Below, one piece after another: positions 6,972 to 15,299 of a stretch of DNA of 64,000 nt. Positions within the stretch are counted from its first letter, which is position 1. Each line of letters opens with the position of its first letter. Source of the stretch: Sphingobacteriales bacterium (GTDB lineage Bacteria > Bacteroidota > Bacteroidia > Chitinophagales > Chitinophagaceae); NCBI GenBank assembly GCA_016219985.1, contig JACRJO010000001.1, positions 94,079-158,078 of the forward strand. Reading direction: 5' to 3'. Both the position numbers and the translations under genes were made by a program. Under the pieces are notes generated by a model, which searched no databases, was not told where the DNA came from, and worked only from the letters and a program-made list of their open reading frames with translations.

Positions 6972-8119
6972 TATATAAGTTTTATTTGAATTATTCTGCT
7001 ATGATTATCCTCAAGATAGAAACCTTTTACCTTCTCACCATCTAAAGAAATTAATTCTAATTCACCATTTTTCTTTAATACATCAAGGACTTTTTTCGTA
7101 TGTGGCGGCAAGAATCCTTGAGTTAAACCAAAATCAAACAAATTTTGATTGGTAACAACTTCCTTTTGGCCCAAAAACTCCTTTATCATCGATAAATAAT
7201 CAGCGACTTCTACTTCATCAAAAAAACTCATTTGATCCTGGTTTCTCACTCGAAATCCCCTGCCGCTCTCTTCATCTAAATCCCATTTTGCATTAAGCAT
7301 TTTTACAAAGCCTGTCTTATTATTTGTAAAGAAAAATAGGCAAAAAAAGTTTTTGCTTCCCCTTTCAATTGTAAATGTATCTACATATTTTACTCCCAAA
7401 TATTGTTTAAACTTTCTCTTTACCTCTTCTATAAACCGAAATTGATTATTCGTATCGGGAAGCTCGTCTTTAAACAATTCAGTTAAGAATTTCTCAAGTG
7501 GCTTACCGCCAATAAACCCATCATCTGCTAATGCCTTATCGGCAAACCGATACATAAAAGATATCGGCAAAAACAATAAAACCTCTGACTTCCCATTATC
7601 TGTTATACCTTTCAAATCTTTAGGATCAATTTCCTTATACCCCCAAGGATCTATAAACAATAGCGCTCGCTCTGAATCCTTCATGTTTTCAAGTAGTGGG
7701 ATTACTAATTTTATCACTTCACTATACTCCAGCTTTGTATATTTAACATTTACATTCTCCGGCTTAAATATTGATTTAGCAAACCTCTCAATTCTTTCTA
7801 TTTTAAAAACTCCCTCATCAATTTCGGATTTCTCACTATCATTGAACCAAATATCAATATTGGGGCATTTCTTATTATTTGACAAATAGTGACTTCTAAT
7901 AGATTCTAAGGTAATTATTGAACTACCCTTCTCTTCATTTAGATAAACTCCCTCTCCAGCAAAAAGGTCAAAAAGATATATTTTCTTAATAAATGGAACT
8001 CGACTTATTACATTTAAATAAATTGATAAGTACCTCGCAAATAAATCAACTTTAGCTTTTGAATGTTCATACATTCGTTTTTGAGAATCTTTAATTTTAG
8101 ACATAGTATAAGGTTTCAT
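6971..8119 (-). CDS. tcmP: Three-Cys-motif partner protein TcmP
   Basis: 382 residues matching the TcmP family, found beside the three-Cys DUF5131 protein. The sequence suggests a methyltransferase-like Rossmann core: LFDLFAGEG (motif I-like, about 49-57) and LLFIDPWGY (about 153-161, resembling the DPPY of adenine methyltransferases). Activity is inferred only. The gene is visibly much more AT-rich than its neighbours, a sign of horizontal transfer. ATG at 8104 (MSKIKDS) is an alternative start: a TAnnTTTG-type element (TAACTTTG, 8129-8122) lies just before the upstream ATG, which would make that start nearly leaderless. Confidence 0.85.
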   Translation of the reverse strand: MKPYTMSKIKDSQKRMYEHSKAKVDLFARYLSIYLNVISRVPFIKKIYLFDLFAGEGVYLNEEKGSSIITLESIRSHYLSNNKKCPNIDIWFNDSEKSEIDEGVFKIERIERFAKSIFKPENVNVKYTKLEYSEVIKLVIPLLENMKDSERALLFIDPWGYKEIDPKDLKGITDNGKSEVLLFLPISFMYRFADKALADDGFIGGKPLEKFLTELFKDELPDTNNQFRFIEEVKRKFKQYLGVKYVDTFTIERGSKNFFCLFFFTNNKTGFVKMLNAKWDLDEESGRGFRVRNQDQMSFFDEVEVADYLSMIKEFLGQKEVVTNQNLFDFGLTQGFLPPHTKKVLDVLKKNGELELISLDGEKVKGFYLEDNHSRIIQIKLI

Positions 8120-8138
8120 CCCAAAGTTAAAAAAAACT

Positions 8139-9251
8139 TCAAAATAATCTCCCTTGTTCTCCCGGTCTTCGAAATAAAGATCTGTTCAAACTCCAGTCCT
8201 CCGCATTCATTCCATATAACTTTCCATATTTTTTATACTGATCGGCTACCAGTTTGGCGATACTGCCTTCGCCCCGCATGCGTACACCCCAGCGGCTGTC
8301 ATTCACCTTCCCGTCATGACTTTGCTCGATCAGGTGCCAGACCTTATCGGCACGGTCGGGAAAATTTTTATACAACCAGTCGTGGAATAATAGTTTGATG
8401 GCACCGTTCAGCCGGATAAAAGTGTATGCCGTAAACGTGGCCCCGTTATCCCGGGCCGCCTTCATGATCCGCTGCATCTCGTGCTCATTCAGCCCGGGTA
8501 TCATCGGCCCCATCATAATGCCCATGCGCACACCGGCGCTGCTGAGCTCCTTGATCACTTTCAGTTTTTGTGCTGCGGTGGTCGTCCGCGGTTCCATGAC
8601 CCTGCGCAGGTCCTCGTTAAAGGAGGTGATGGATACCATTGCCGAAACAATCTGCTTCTTCGCCATTTCCTGCAGGATGTCCTTGTCCCTGAGTATCCAT
8701 GAATTTTTAGTCAGTATCCCCACCGGCTGGTTGAATTCATTACAGACATCCAGCAACCCGCGGGTCAGCCGGTATTTTTGTTCGGCCGGCTGGTAACAAT
8801 CTGTGTTCCCGCTAAGCATAATGGGCGTGGCATCCCAGTTCTTATGCAGCAGGAATTTGCGCAGCAACTGCGGAGCATTTTTCTTCACGATGATCTTCCG
8901 CTCAAAATCAAGCCCGGCACTGTAGCCCCAGTACTCATGCACATTGCGGGCATAGCAATAGATACAGCCATGTTCACAACCCGCATAGGGATTCATACTG
9001 TAACCCATACCCACATCGGGACTCTCCACTTTGTTTACAATGGATTTTGACTCCTGTTCCATATAGACAGTGCGGGCATCCCCTTCTTCCCAGTCGTCGA
9101 TCCCCTCGATATGTTCACGGGTCCGCTCGTCTTTAAGAAACCGGTTCTTTGTATTAATCTGCGCCCCCCGGCCCTGCAGGTAACTGTTCTCTTCGCCCTT
9201 TTGTTTTGTCTGCACTTTCACGGCATCCTGCCGCAATGATTCCTTACTCAC
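8139..9251 (-). CDS. PA0069 family radical SAM protein
   Basis: 370 residues. The radical SAM cluster motif is C92-x3-C96-x2-C99 in GCEHGCIYCYARNVHEYWG, followed by family blocks LSGNTDCYQPAE, RVMEPRTTT and GIMMGPMIPGLN. The family is distantly related to spore photoproduct lyase, and a nucleic-acid repair role has been guessed but not shown. It lies 19 bases before TcmP on the same strand and may be first gene of that unit. The GC content is like the rest of the window, unlike TcmP. Confidence 0.9.
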   Translation of the reverse strand: MSKESLRQDAVKVQTKQKGEENSYLQGRGAQINTKNRFLKDERTREHIEGIDDWEEGDARTVYMEQESKSIVNKVESPDVGMGYSMNPYAGCEHGCIYCYARNVHEYWGYSAGLDFERKIIVKKNAPQLLRKFLLHKNWDATPIMLSGNTDCYQPAEQKYRLTRGLLDVCNEFNQPVGILTKNSWILRDKDILQEMAKKQIVSAMVSITSFNEDLRRVMEPRTTTAAQKLKVIKELSSAGVRMGIMMGPMIPGLNEHEMQRIMKAARDNGATFTAYTFIRLNGAIKLLFHDWLYKNFPDRADKVWHLIEQSHDGKVNDSRWGVRMRGEGSIAKLVADQYKKYGKLYGMNAEDWSLNRSLFRRPGEQGRLF

Positions 9252-9534
9252 TGTTGGTATTGTTTCGTTTGACCGGTTGCTGACCGGAAAATTGTTTCCT
9301 TAGTTTAGCCGGGAAGACGGGAAGAACGGGAAGGAAAAGCGGATGGGCTGTTCGTCTATATAATAATTCCGGCCTGTTCTATTCTTCTGGTTTCTGGATT
9401 CTGGTTTCTCGCTTGCCTGCTAAAAAAGGAGAATAAAGAGTCGCCTCACTTTTCATGCTCACGATTCCTTACCCTTTATCCTCCTACTCACAAATCCCAT
9501 CCCACATTTATTGTTACAGTGTACGGACTGAAGT

Positions 9535-10149
9535 CTACCCGAATAGTTCCCCCTGCCTGGTAATTACCGGCAGGTGCTGAAATTCAAAACGCATCAGCGG
9601 CTGGTATTTCAACTCTCCTTCGGGCCTGCGCAACAGGATCATTCCGTCCGCAATAAAGCGGCCGGTGAAATGTTTCCGGCTGTATTCCAGCCAGCCTTTC
9701 TCATATTGCCAGGGCTTCAGTTTACTGCCGATGGTGATATGCGGTTCCATGAAAAAATAAGGTTTATGCTCCTCATTCATTTTCAGCAGGCGCTGGACTT
9801 CGGTACGCAGGGTCCTCACCAGTTGCTGCACCGGGAGCTTTGAAGTCACCTTAATATATATGGTATGTGCGGGAAAACTGCCGAAGTCCTTCAATTCCGT
9901 TTTGAACGGCGGGAAGCCCATCGCCACGGTCTTCAGCCGGGCGAGGATCCGTTCTTCCATCATGGCATATTGGGTAAACCGGACCAGCGGCACCCAGGGT
10001 TTGCCCCGCCCGCTGTCGCCTGTTTTGTACTTTCCCGCAAATTCTTCCTTCAATTTGCTGATGCGGTCCCGGAGTTCCTCCCGGGGAGCCAGTGCCAGCA
10101 AATACTCGTAGACCCGGTAACCGGGAATCGTGTTGGTGATTGTTTCCAT
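9535..10149 (-). CDS. 2H phosphoesterase (2'-5' RNA ligase/LigT-like)
   Basis: 204 residues from the ATG at 10149, chosen over the upstream ATG (10182) because GGGAGG lies about 6-11 bases before it. The two H-x-T/I-x motifs of the 2H superfamily are present: HTIYIKV and HITIGSK. Such enzymes hydrolyse 2',3'-cyclic or 2'-5' phosphodiesters in RNA or nucleotides. The same chemistry, cyclic phosphate ends, is handled by RtcB in this window. It is divergent from the umuD-like gene across a spacer containing a palindrome. Confidence 0.75.
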   Translation of the reverse strand: METITNTIPGYRVYEYLLALAPREELRDRISKLKEEFAGKYKTGDSGRGKPWVPLVRFTQYAMMEERILARLKTVAMGFPPFKTELKDFGSFPAHTIYIKVTSKLPVQQLVRTLRTEVQRLLKMNEEHKPYFFMEPHITIGSKLKPWQYEKGWLEYSRKHFTGRFIADGMILLRRPEGELKYQPLMRFEFQHLPVITRQGELFG

Positions 10150-10200
10150 TGTCTTTCCTCCCGGGAAAAATATTTTCCCCATTTTCTTAGCACCAATTTA

Positions 10201-10213
10201 CTAAATTATTTAG
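10201..10213. promoter_or_regulatory. Palindrome between divergent 2H phosphoesterase and umuD-like genes
   Basis: CTAAAT-T-ATTTAG is a perfect 6-bp inverted repeat around one base. It overlaps TAGCTTTA, one base off the Bacteroidota -7 consensus TAnnTTTG in the direction of umuD. A protein bound here could control both genes. No matching regulator is in the window. Confidence 0.4.
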
Positions 10214-10291
10214 CTTTACCAAAGAAAACCCCATTAAATTTTTGCACATTTTTTTTCACCATCCCCGGCCGGGGATATTAAAACAGGAGAT

Positions 10292-10726
10292 ATGGAAGAG
10301 GATTTATTTTTTGGGGCAGCCTATAAGGGCTCGAAACAATTCAAACAGCAGGATGTGAAGACGGCCAATGCCACCGGTTTTGCCGCGGCGGCGGATGACT
10401 ATGCGGAGAAGGGAATTGACCTGAATGAGCAACTGATCCGGAACAAACCCGCCACTTTCTTTTTCCGGATGAAGGGGGATGCGATGAAGGAGGCGGGGAT
10501 ATTCGACGGGGATATCCTCGTCGTGGACCGCTCGCTGAAACTGGTCAGCGGGAAAGTGATCGTGGCCATCCTGAACGGGGAGCTGCTGGTACGGAGGTTT
10601 CATAAAAATTTTACTTCGGCATTTTTAATCCCCGAAAACAGCCGCTATAAAAATATCAACCTCGCCGAGTTCAGCGATTTCGTGATGTGGGGCGTGGTGA
10701 CTTTTGTGATTCACCCGTTGGGGTAG
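10292..10726 (+). CDS. umuD: UmuD homologue with both catalytic residues replaced
   Basis: 144 residues aligning with E. coli UmuD: TGFAAAADDYAEKGIDLNEQL matches the cleavage-site region, and FRMKGDAM...FDGDILVVDR matches the peptidase S24 fold. The catalytic serine of GDSM is alanine (A64, codon GCG at 10481-10483) and the catalytic lysine is arginine (R101 in ELLVRR). Self-cleavage by the family mechanism should be impossible. The reading frame is intact and AGGAG precedes the ATG, so it is probably expressed. UmuC follows after 217 bases. It may act as an uncleavable partner or inhibitor of the polymerase. Confidence 0.85.
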   Translation: MEEDLFFGAAYKGSKQFKQQDVKTANATGFAAAADDYAEKGIDLNEQLIRNKPATFFFRMKGDAMKEAGIFDGDILVVDRSLKLVSGKVIVAILNGELLVRRFHKNFTSAFLIPENSRYKNINLAEFSDFVMWGVVTFVIHPLG

Positions 10727-10943
10727 CAGAAAGGGAATTATCAATTTCCCCATGCGCAATGGGGGAAGAAACTGAATGACCGGGAGCGATTTAAAGGGGA
10801 AGAGTACCAAATGTAAAATAGTAGTGCAGAATCGGGCGCACTGAAGAGGAACCAATGTGTTCTCTCCGCCTCCACCCCTGTGTATTTTTTTCCTGTGCGC
10901 TCTGCCCGCTGCGGCTTAAAAAAAAAAGAAAGGCGGAGGTAGT

Positions 10944-12227
10944 ATGAAAGCGATCGTCGATTGTAACAGTTTTTATTGTTCCTGTGAACGGCTGTTCGAG
11001 CCTTCTCTCCGGGAAAAACCTGTTGTGGTGCTCAGTAACAACGACGGCTGCATTGTGTCCCGCACCGATGAAGCGAAAAAGCTCGGGGTGGGCATGGCCG
11101 CTCCCTATTACCAGAACAAAGAGGTTATTGAGAAAAACGGCGTGGCGGTGTTCTCCAGCAATTATAACCTCTACGGGGATCTCAGTATGCGGGTGATGGA
11201 TACCCTACGGGAACTGGTGGGGAAAGACCAGGTGGAAGTGTACTCGGTGGATGAAGCCTTTCTTGACCTCGGCATGATCCCGGACGGGGAGTTACAGCAG
11301 GCAGCCGTGCAGATCAAAGAAACGGTGGAGCAATGGACCGGTATTGCTGTTTCCGTGGGCGTGGCGCCCACCAAGGTCCTGAGTAAAGTGGCCAACCGGC
11401 TTTCGAAAAAAAATAAACTGCAGACTGGTGGCGTACTGGTACTGGATACCGAAGACAGGATCCGGGAGGCCCTGTTAAAAACCGACGTATCCGATATATG
11501 GGGAGTCGGGTACAGGTACGCGGTAAAGCTGAAAGAACTGTTCAGTATCTATAATGCGTGGCAACTAAGCAAAATGAGCACCAACTGGGCCCGCACCCAT
11601 TTAGGCGGTGTGGTGGGTATGCGGCTGATCAAAGAACTGAACGGCGAACCCTGCGCAGAAATGAAAGACCCGTTGAACAGCAAAAAAATGATTGCCACCA
11701 CCCGGATGTTTGGAATACCTGTATATGACCTCGCTGAACTACAGCAAGCCGTGGCAACTTATACCACCCGGGCAGCGGAAAAACTCCGCCGCCAGTATGG
11801 GGCCGCCGGTTTTATCCATGTTTTTGTGGTAACCAACGAGACCGGAAACGGCCCGTATCAATACAATCCCCGGACCACAGGCACCCAGGTCCGCCTGCCC
11901 AGGCCCACTTCATACACCAGTGAACTGATCAGGTATGCGGTACCGCTGGTAGAAAAAATATACAAACCGGGTCCCAAATACCTTAAAGCAGGTGTGATGC
12001 TCGGAGGGATTGTACCCGATACGTCCATACAGGGCAATTTATTCTTATCCCAAAGCAAAAATACTGAGCGTAAACTGATGGATATGGTCGATAATATCAA
12101 TTTCAGTCAGCGGGATGATGTTCTGAAATTCGCCGCTTCCGGCACAAAAAGAAACTGGAAAATGCGGCAGGAAATGCGCAGTCCCCGGTATACCACCCGG
12201 TGGGATGAATTATACGAGATCCATTAG
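10944..12227 (+). CDS. umuC: UmuC, Y-family DNA polymerase V subunit
   Basis: 427 residues. Catalytic features of Y-family translesion polymerases are present: VDCNSFYCSCERLF near the N-terminus (first acidic residue D6), VVVLSNNDGCIVSR, and YSVDEAFLDLG with the D-E pair. The DUF4113 C-terminal block is also recognisable (RQEMRSPRYTTRWDELYEI). GGAGGT lies 4 bases before the start. It would copy damaged DNA with UmuD. The stop overlaps the convergent DUF72 gene by one base. Confidence 0.95.
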   Translation: MKAIVDCNSFYCSCERLFEPSLREKPVVVLSNNDGCIVSRTDEAKKLGVGMAAPYYQNKEVIEKNGVAVFSSNYNLYGDLSMRVMDTLRELVGKDQVEVYSVDEAFLDLGMIPDGELQQAAVQIKETVEQWTGIAVSVGVAPTKVLSKVANRLSKKNKLQTGGVLVLDTEDRIREALLKTDVSDIWGVGYRYAVKLKELFSIYNAWQLSKMSTNWARTHLGGVVGMRLIKELNGEPCAEMKDPLNSKKMIATTRMFGIPVYDLAELQQAVATYTTRAAEKLRRQYGAAGFIHVFVVTNETGNGPYQYNPRTTGTQVRLPRPTSYTSELIRYAVPLVEKIYKPGPKYLKAGVMLGGIVPDTSIQGNLFLSQSKNTERKLMDMVDNINFSQRDDVLKFAASGTKRNWKMRQEMRSPRYTTRWDELYEIH

Positions 12228-13150
12228 CCGAATAATCCTTTTTGTTCCGGCAGGGATTTCGCCGCAATGAACTGAGGTTTTACCAGGTTCAATCCGCATT
12301 CCTGGTTCATTTTACCGGCCATGTAAACGGTCAGTTCCGGAGAAGTGGCTTCATCGTGCATATGCATAAAGAAATACAATTCCTCCAGCCCGTTTGCCAG
12401 CCAGTATTTGATCCGCTCCACCCAGGCATCGATCCTGCTGTAATCCGAAGGATGCAGGCTATTCCCCACGTAGCGGATAAAGGCCTTTGGTATGGTCAGG
12501 TGCATATGGGCGCATTCCCTTCGCCCGGCCGTATCCGTTATCACCGCTCCCATCTTATGGTCCCGGAGAAAAGCTAACAATTCTTCCCTGTCCTTTTCCC
12601 GGTTAAACCAATCCGGGTGCCGTACCTCCAGGAAAAACTGCAGGTCCGCGGGCAAAGATTGCAGATAGGTAAAAAGCTCATCTTTCCGTTTCGGCGAAAA
12701 CCGGTCATCCACCTGCACAAAAACAGGACCCAGATGTTTTTCAAATCCCCTGATACCGCGTAAGAATTCATTCGACAGAAAGCTTTTCCCATTCAGGTTA
12801 CCGGCATGCGTGACGCCCTTGTACATTTTGGGACAAAATAAAAAGTCCTTTCCGGCCGCCTTCTCCGCCCATTTACGGATACCCGCTTCCCCGTATAATT
12901 TATAATGCGTGGCATTCAGCTCAATACAGTTATAATGATTCACATAGTGCTGCAAAAAATCTTTTTCCCTTGTTTTTGGAGGATAGATCTTTCCCACCCA
13001 TTCCGCCCGGCCCCATTTGGCGCAGCCCATATAAACCCCGGGCCCTGCTGCCCGCTTACCCTTTACTATACTTTTATTAAAAGCCGGTTCGGCCGGCAGG
13101 GAAAAATCAATATTCTTTAGTTCCTCAGGGGAAACTCTTCCAAATTCCAT
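12224..13150 (-). CDS. DUF72 (YecE-like) protein
   Basis: 308 residues with the TIM-barrel DUF72 pattern: YMGCAKWGRAEWVGKIYP, YNCIELNATHYKL, FVQVDDRFSPKR, FFLEVRHPDW, and a C-terminal FFMHMHDE. Function is unknown; a resemblance to iron-sulfur or nuclease-like barrels has been proposed for the family. It is convergent with umuC and overlaps it by 4 bases. Genes of this family often sit near DNA-repair genes. Confidence 0.85.
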   Translation of the reverse strand: MEFGRVSPEELKNIDFSLPAEPAFNKSIVKGKRAAGPGVYMGCAKWGRAEWVGKIYPPKTREKDFLQHYVNHYNCIELNATHYKLYGEAGIRKWAEKAAGKDFLFCPKMYKGVTHAGNLNGKSFLSNEFLRGIRGFEKHLGPVFVQVDDRFSPKRKDELFTYLQSLPADLQFFLEVRHPDWFNREKDREELLAFLRDHKMGAVITDTAGRRECAHMHLTIPKAFIRYVGNSLHPSDYSRIDAWVERIKYWLANGLEELYFFMHMHDEATSPELTVYMAGKMNQECGLNLVKPQFIAAKSLPEQKGLFG

Positions 13151-13290
13151 ACTCCGTATTTAGTCCTCAAATCTACATGAATACAAATAGTGTAACTTAC
13201 CATGCAAAAAAAATCAGGCGCCTGCACCTGTTTTTTGCCTGTCCCCTGCCGGCAACGATCCTGAAAAAGCAGGAAACTCAATTCATAAAA

Positions 13291-14451
13291 ATGGGAAACC
13301 TTTTCTTTGGTGTTGATCAGCTGATACAGCAACCCGGGCGGTTGAAGGAACTGCCTGCTGCACTCGTCACCAACAACGCCGCCAGTACCCATACCGGCGA
13401 ATCCTCCCGGCTGGCCCTGCTGAAAGCCGGCTTCCGGATCCGTACACTTTTTTCCCCGGAACACGGGCTGACAGCCAGCGGGGACGACGGAGCCAGCCAG
13501 CCGGATACCACAGATGCGCTCACACAACTCCCCGTGATCAGTTTATATGGTGACCAGCTGCGACCCACGGCCGCCGCATTAGCCGGGGTTGATCTCGTTT
13601 TCTTTGATATCCCGGATGCCGGTTGCCGTTTTTACACGTATCTCTGGACGCTCACACATGTAATGGAAGCCTGCGCCGCGGCGAACAAAACACTGGTCGT
13701 ACTGGACCGGCCCAATCCCATCAGCGGGGACCCGGATAAAGCCGAGGGCCCGATGCTGGATGAAGCGCATTGTTCTTCCTTTACCGGCCGGTGGAATATC
13801 CCGGTACGGCATAGCTGCACACTGGGCGAACTGGCCGCCTTCTTTGCAGCTACGCGGGTAAAGGACCTGCAACTGGAAGTCATCAAAATAAATAACTGGA
13901 ACCGCAAACAGACCGCCGGGGAAGCCGGTTGGTATTTCCGGTCTCCTTCTCCTGCCATTACCGATACCGAAACAGCCCTCCTCTATCCCGGAGCGGGACT
14001 GCTCGAAGGAGTTAATGTCAATGAGGGCCGGGGGACATCCACCCCTTTTAAAATTGCCGGCGCCCCCTGGATACGGGCTGAAGAAATGGCGGCAGCGTTC
14101 GGGGATTTGCGGCTCCCCGGCATTAGTGTAACCGCAGCTCATTTCATCCCCGGTTCCGGCATCTATGCCGGAGAAAAATGCGGGGGATTAAGATGTACCG
14201 TTACCACCCCCTCTTCCTTCCGCCCGGTACAAACGGGTCTCTGCTTATTACAACTGATAAAAAAAATGTATCCCGGGGAATTAGGGGAACGCTTATACCC
14301 CACCGTGGCCAATCCTTCCGGGAAAGGACACCTGGACCGGCTCACAGGCGTCCGCGATTCATTTATGAAAATTGAAAACGGGGAATTAATCAAGGCCAGC
14401 CGGGAAACCGGGAACTGGAAGCAAACCATCAGTCCCTTTCTGCTTTACTGA
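13291..14451 (+). CDS. namZ: DUF1343 exo-beta-N-acetylmuramidase (NamZ-like)
   Basis: 386 residues from MGNLFFGVDQL. The frame extends upstream to 13177, but those 38 residues do not match the family. Signature blocks include LVTNNAA, FSPEHGL, PDAGCRFYTYLWTL, VLDRPNPI, EGPMLD and GLLEGVNVNEGRGTSTPF. NamZ removes terminal MurNAc from peptidoglycan fragments. This version lacks an obvious signal peptide at the chosen start; the upstream extension is hydrophobic (LHLFFACPLP), so secretion from the earlier start remains possible. It is convergent with the amidase gene, overlapping by 7 bases. Confidence 0.85.
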   Translation: MGNLFFGVDQLIQQPGRLKELPAALVTNNAASTHTGESSRLALLKAGFRIRTLFSPEHGLTASGDDGASQPDTTDALTQLPVISLYGDQLRPTAAALAGVDLVFFDIPDAGCRFYTYLWTLTHVMEACAAANKTLVVLDRPNPISGDPDKAEGPMLDEAHCSSFTGRWNIPVRHSCTLGELAAFFAATRVKDLQLEVIKINNWNRKQTAGEAGWYFRSPSPAITDTETALLYPGAGLLEGVNVNEGRGTSTPFKIAGAPWIRAEEMAAAFGDLRLPGISVTAAHFIPGSGIYAGEKCGGLRCTVTTPSSFRPVQTGLCLLQLIKKMYPGELGERLYPTVANPSGKGHLDRLTGVRDSFMKIENGELIKASRETGNWKQTISPFLLY

Positions 14452-15263
14452 TACTTCTTCATTAAATCGTACAGAATTTTCCGGTCTGCTTCACTGATCG
14501 TCTTTGTGGTATCCTGCTGTACAAAATGAATCTTATAGGACTGGATCGCATTCTTCTCGTTTTTGATATCGTACCCGATCACCCGCAGGGCCAGGAGCGG
14601 GTTAAAGTCTGCCGGTACGTTTACCTGCGTGGTATCATACCAATTCCCAAACCCGTTTTCCGCCAGTTTATGCCAGGGGAAATAGCGGCTCGGGTCCACT
14701 TTCCGGCCCGGTGCAATATCCGCATGCCCGATAAAATTGGCCACCGGGATCGTGTAGGCTTTTTTCAGCCGGCTAAGCAATAACAACAGGGAATTGATTT
14801 GCTCATCGGTGAAAGGTTCAGCACCATTATTGTCAACCTCAATCCCGATACTGGAAGAATTCAGGTCGATATTGTTTCCCCATTTACTGACCCCGGCATG
14901 ATGGGCCCGCAACAGGTCATTCAGCATGTGATGCACGGTCCCGTCCCTGCAGATCACATAATGCGCACTGACCGGGTTTTTGGTCTGGGTAAATGTTTTC
15001 AGGGTTTGTTCACAGCTGTTCTGCGCCGTATGATGGATCACCACGAAATTCGGGCGGCGCATAGAAAGGTTAGTGGTACCTACCCAGTCCGGTGCATACG
15101 CTAAACCGGCGGAGTCTTTGACCGGGTATTCTTTCAGCAACTTTGAAAATTCTTTAACCTGTTTCTTATAGGCTTTATTGGCGGATGCATAGCGGCCCGT
15201 TGTACAACTGTACAGGAGGAGCATTGCAATACCGGAAGCAATCAGCATAAATCCTGGTTTCAT
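14445..15263 (-). CDS. N-acetylmuramoyl-L-alanine amidase lipoprotein (AmiD-like)
   Basis: 272 residues with a lipobox (LLLYSC, C20), so it is lipid-anchored. The amidase_2 zinc site is visible: VIHHTAQ, HHAGVSKWG, and GHADIAPGRKVDPSRYFPW. It cleaves the MurNAc-L-Ala bond in muropeptides. With the convergent NamZ gene and the AmgK/MurU pair at 21-23 kb, it completes most of a peptidoglycan recycling set. It follows rhlE by 36 bases on the same strand. Confidence 0.9.
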   Translation of the reverse strand: MKPGFMLIASGIAMLLLYSCTTGRYASANKAYKKQVKEFSKLLKEYPVKDSAGLAYAPDWVGTTNLSMRRPNFVVIHHTAQNSCEQTLKTFTQTKNPVSAHYVICRDGTVHHMLNDLLRAHHAGVSKWGNNIDLNSSSIGIEVDNNGAEPFTDEQINSLLLLLSRLKKAYTIPVANFIGHADIAPGRKVDPSRYFPWHKLAENGFGNWYDTTQVNVPADFNPLLALRVIGYDIKNEKNAIQSYKIHFVQQDTTKTISEADRKILYDLMKKYQ

Positions 15264-15299
15264 ATAAACTGATTTATGAAAACGGTGCAGGTGGAGTTC

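Noticed and set aside
10292..10726. UmuD-like protein as a LexA repressor
   Set aside because: It has no N-terminal helix-turn-helix; the protein begins directly with the UmuD-type arm.
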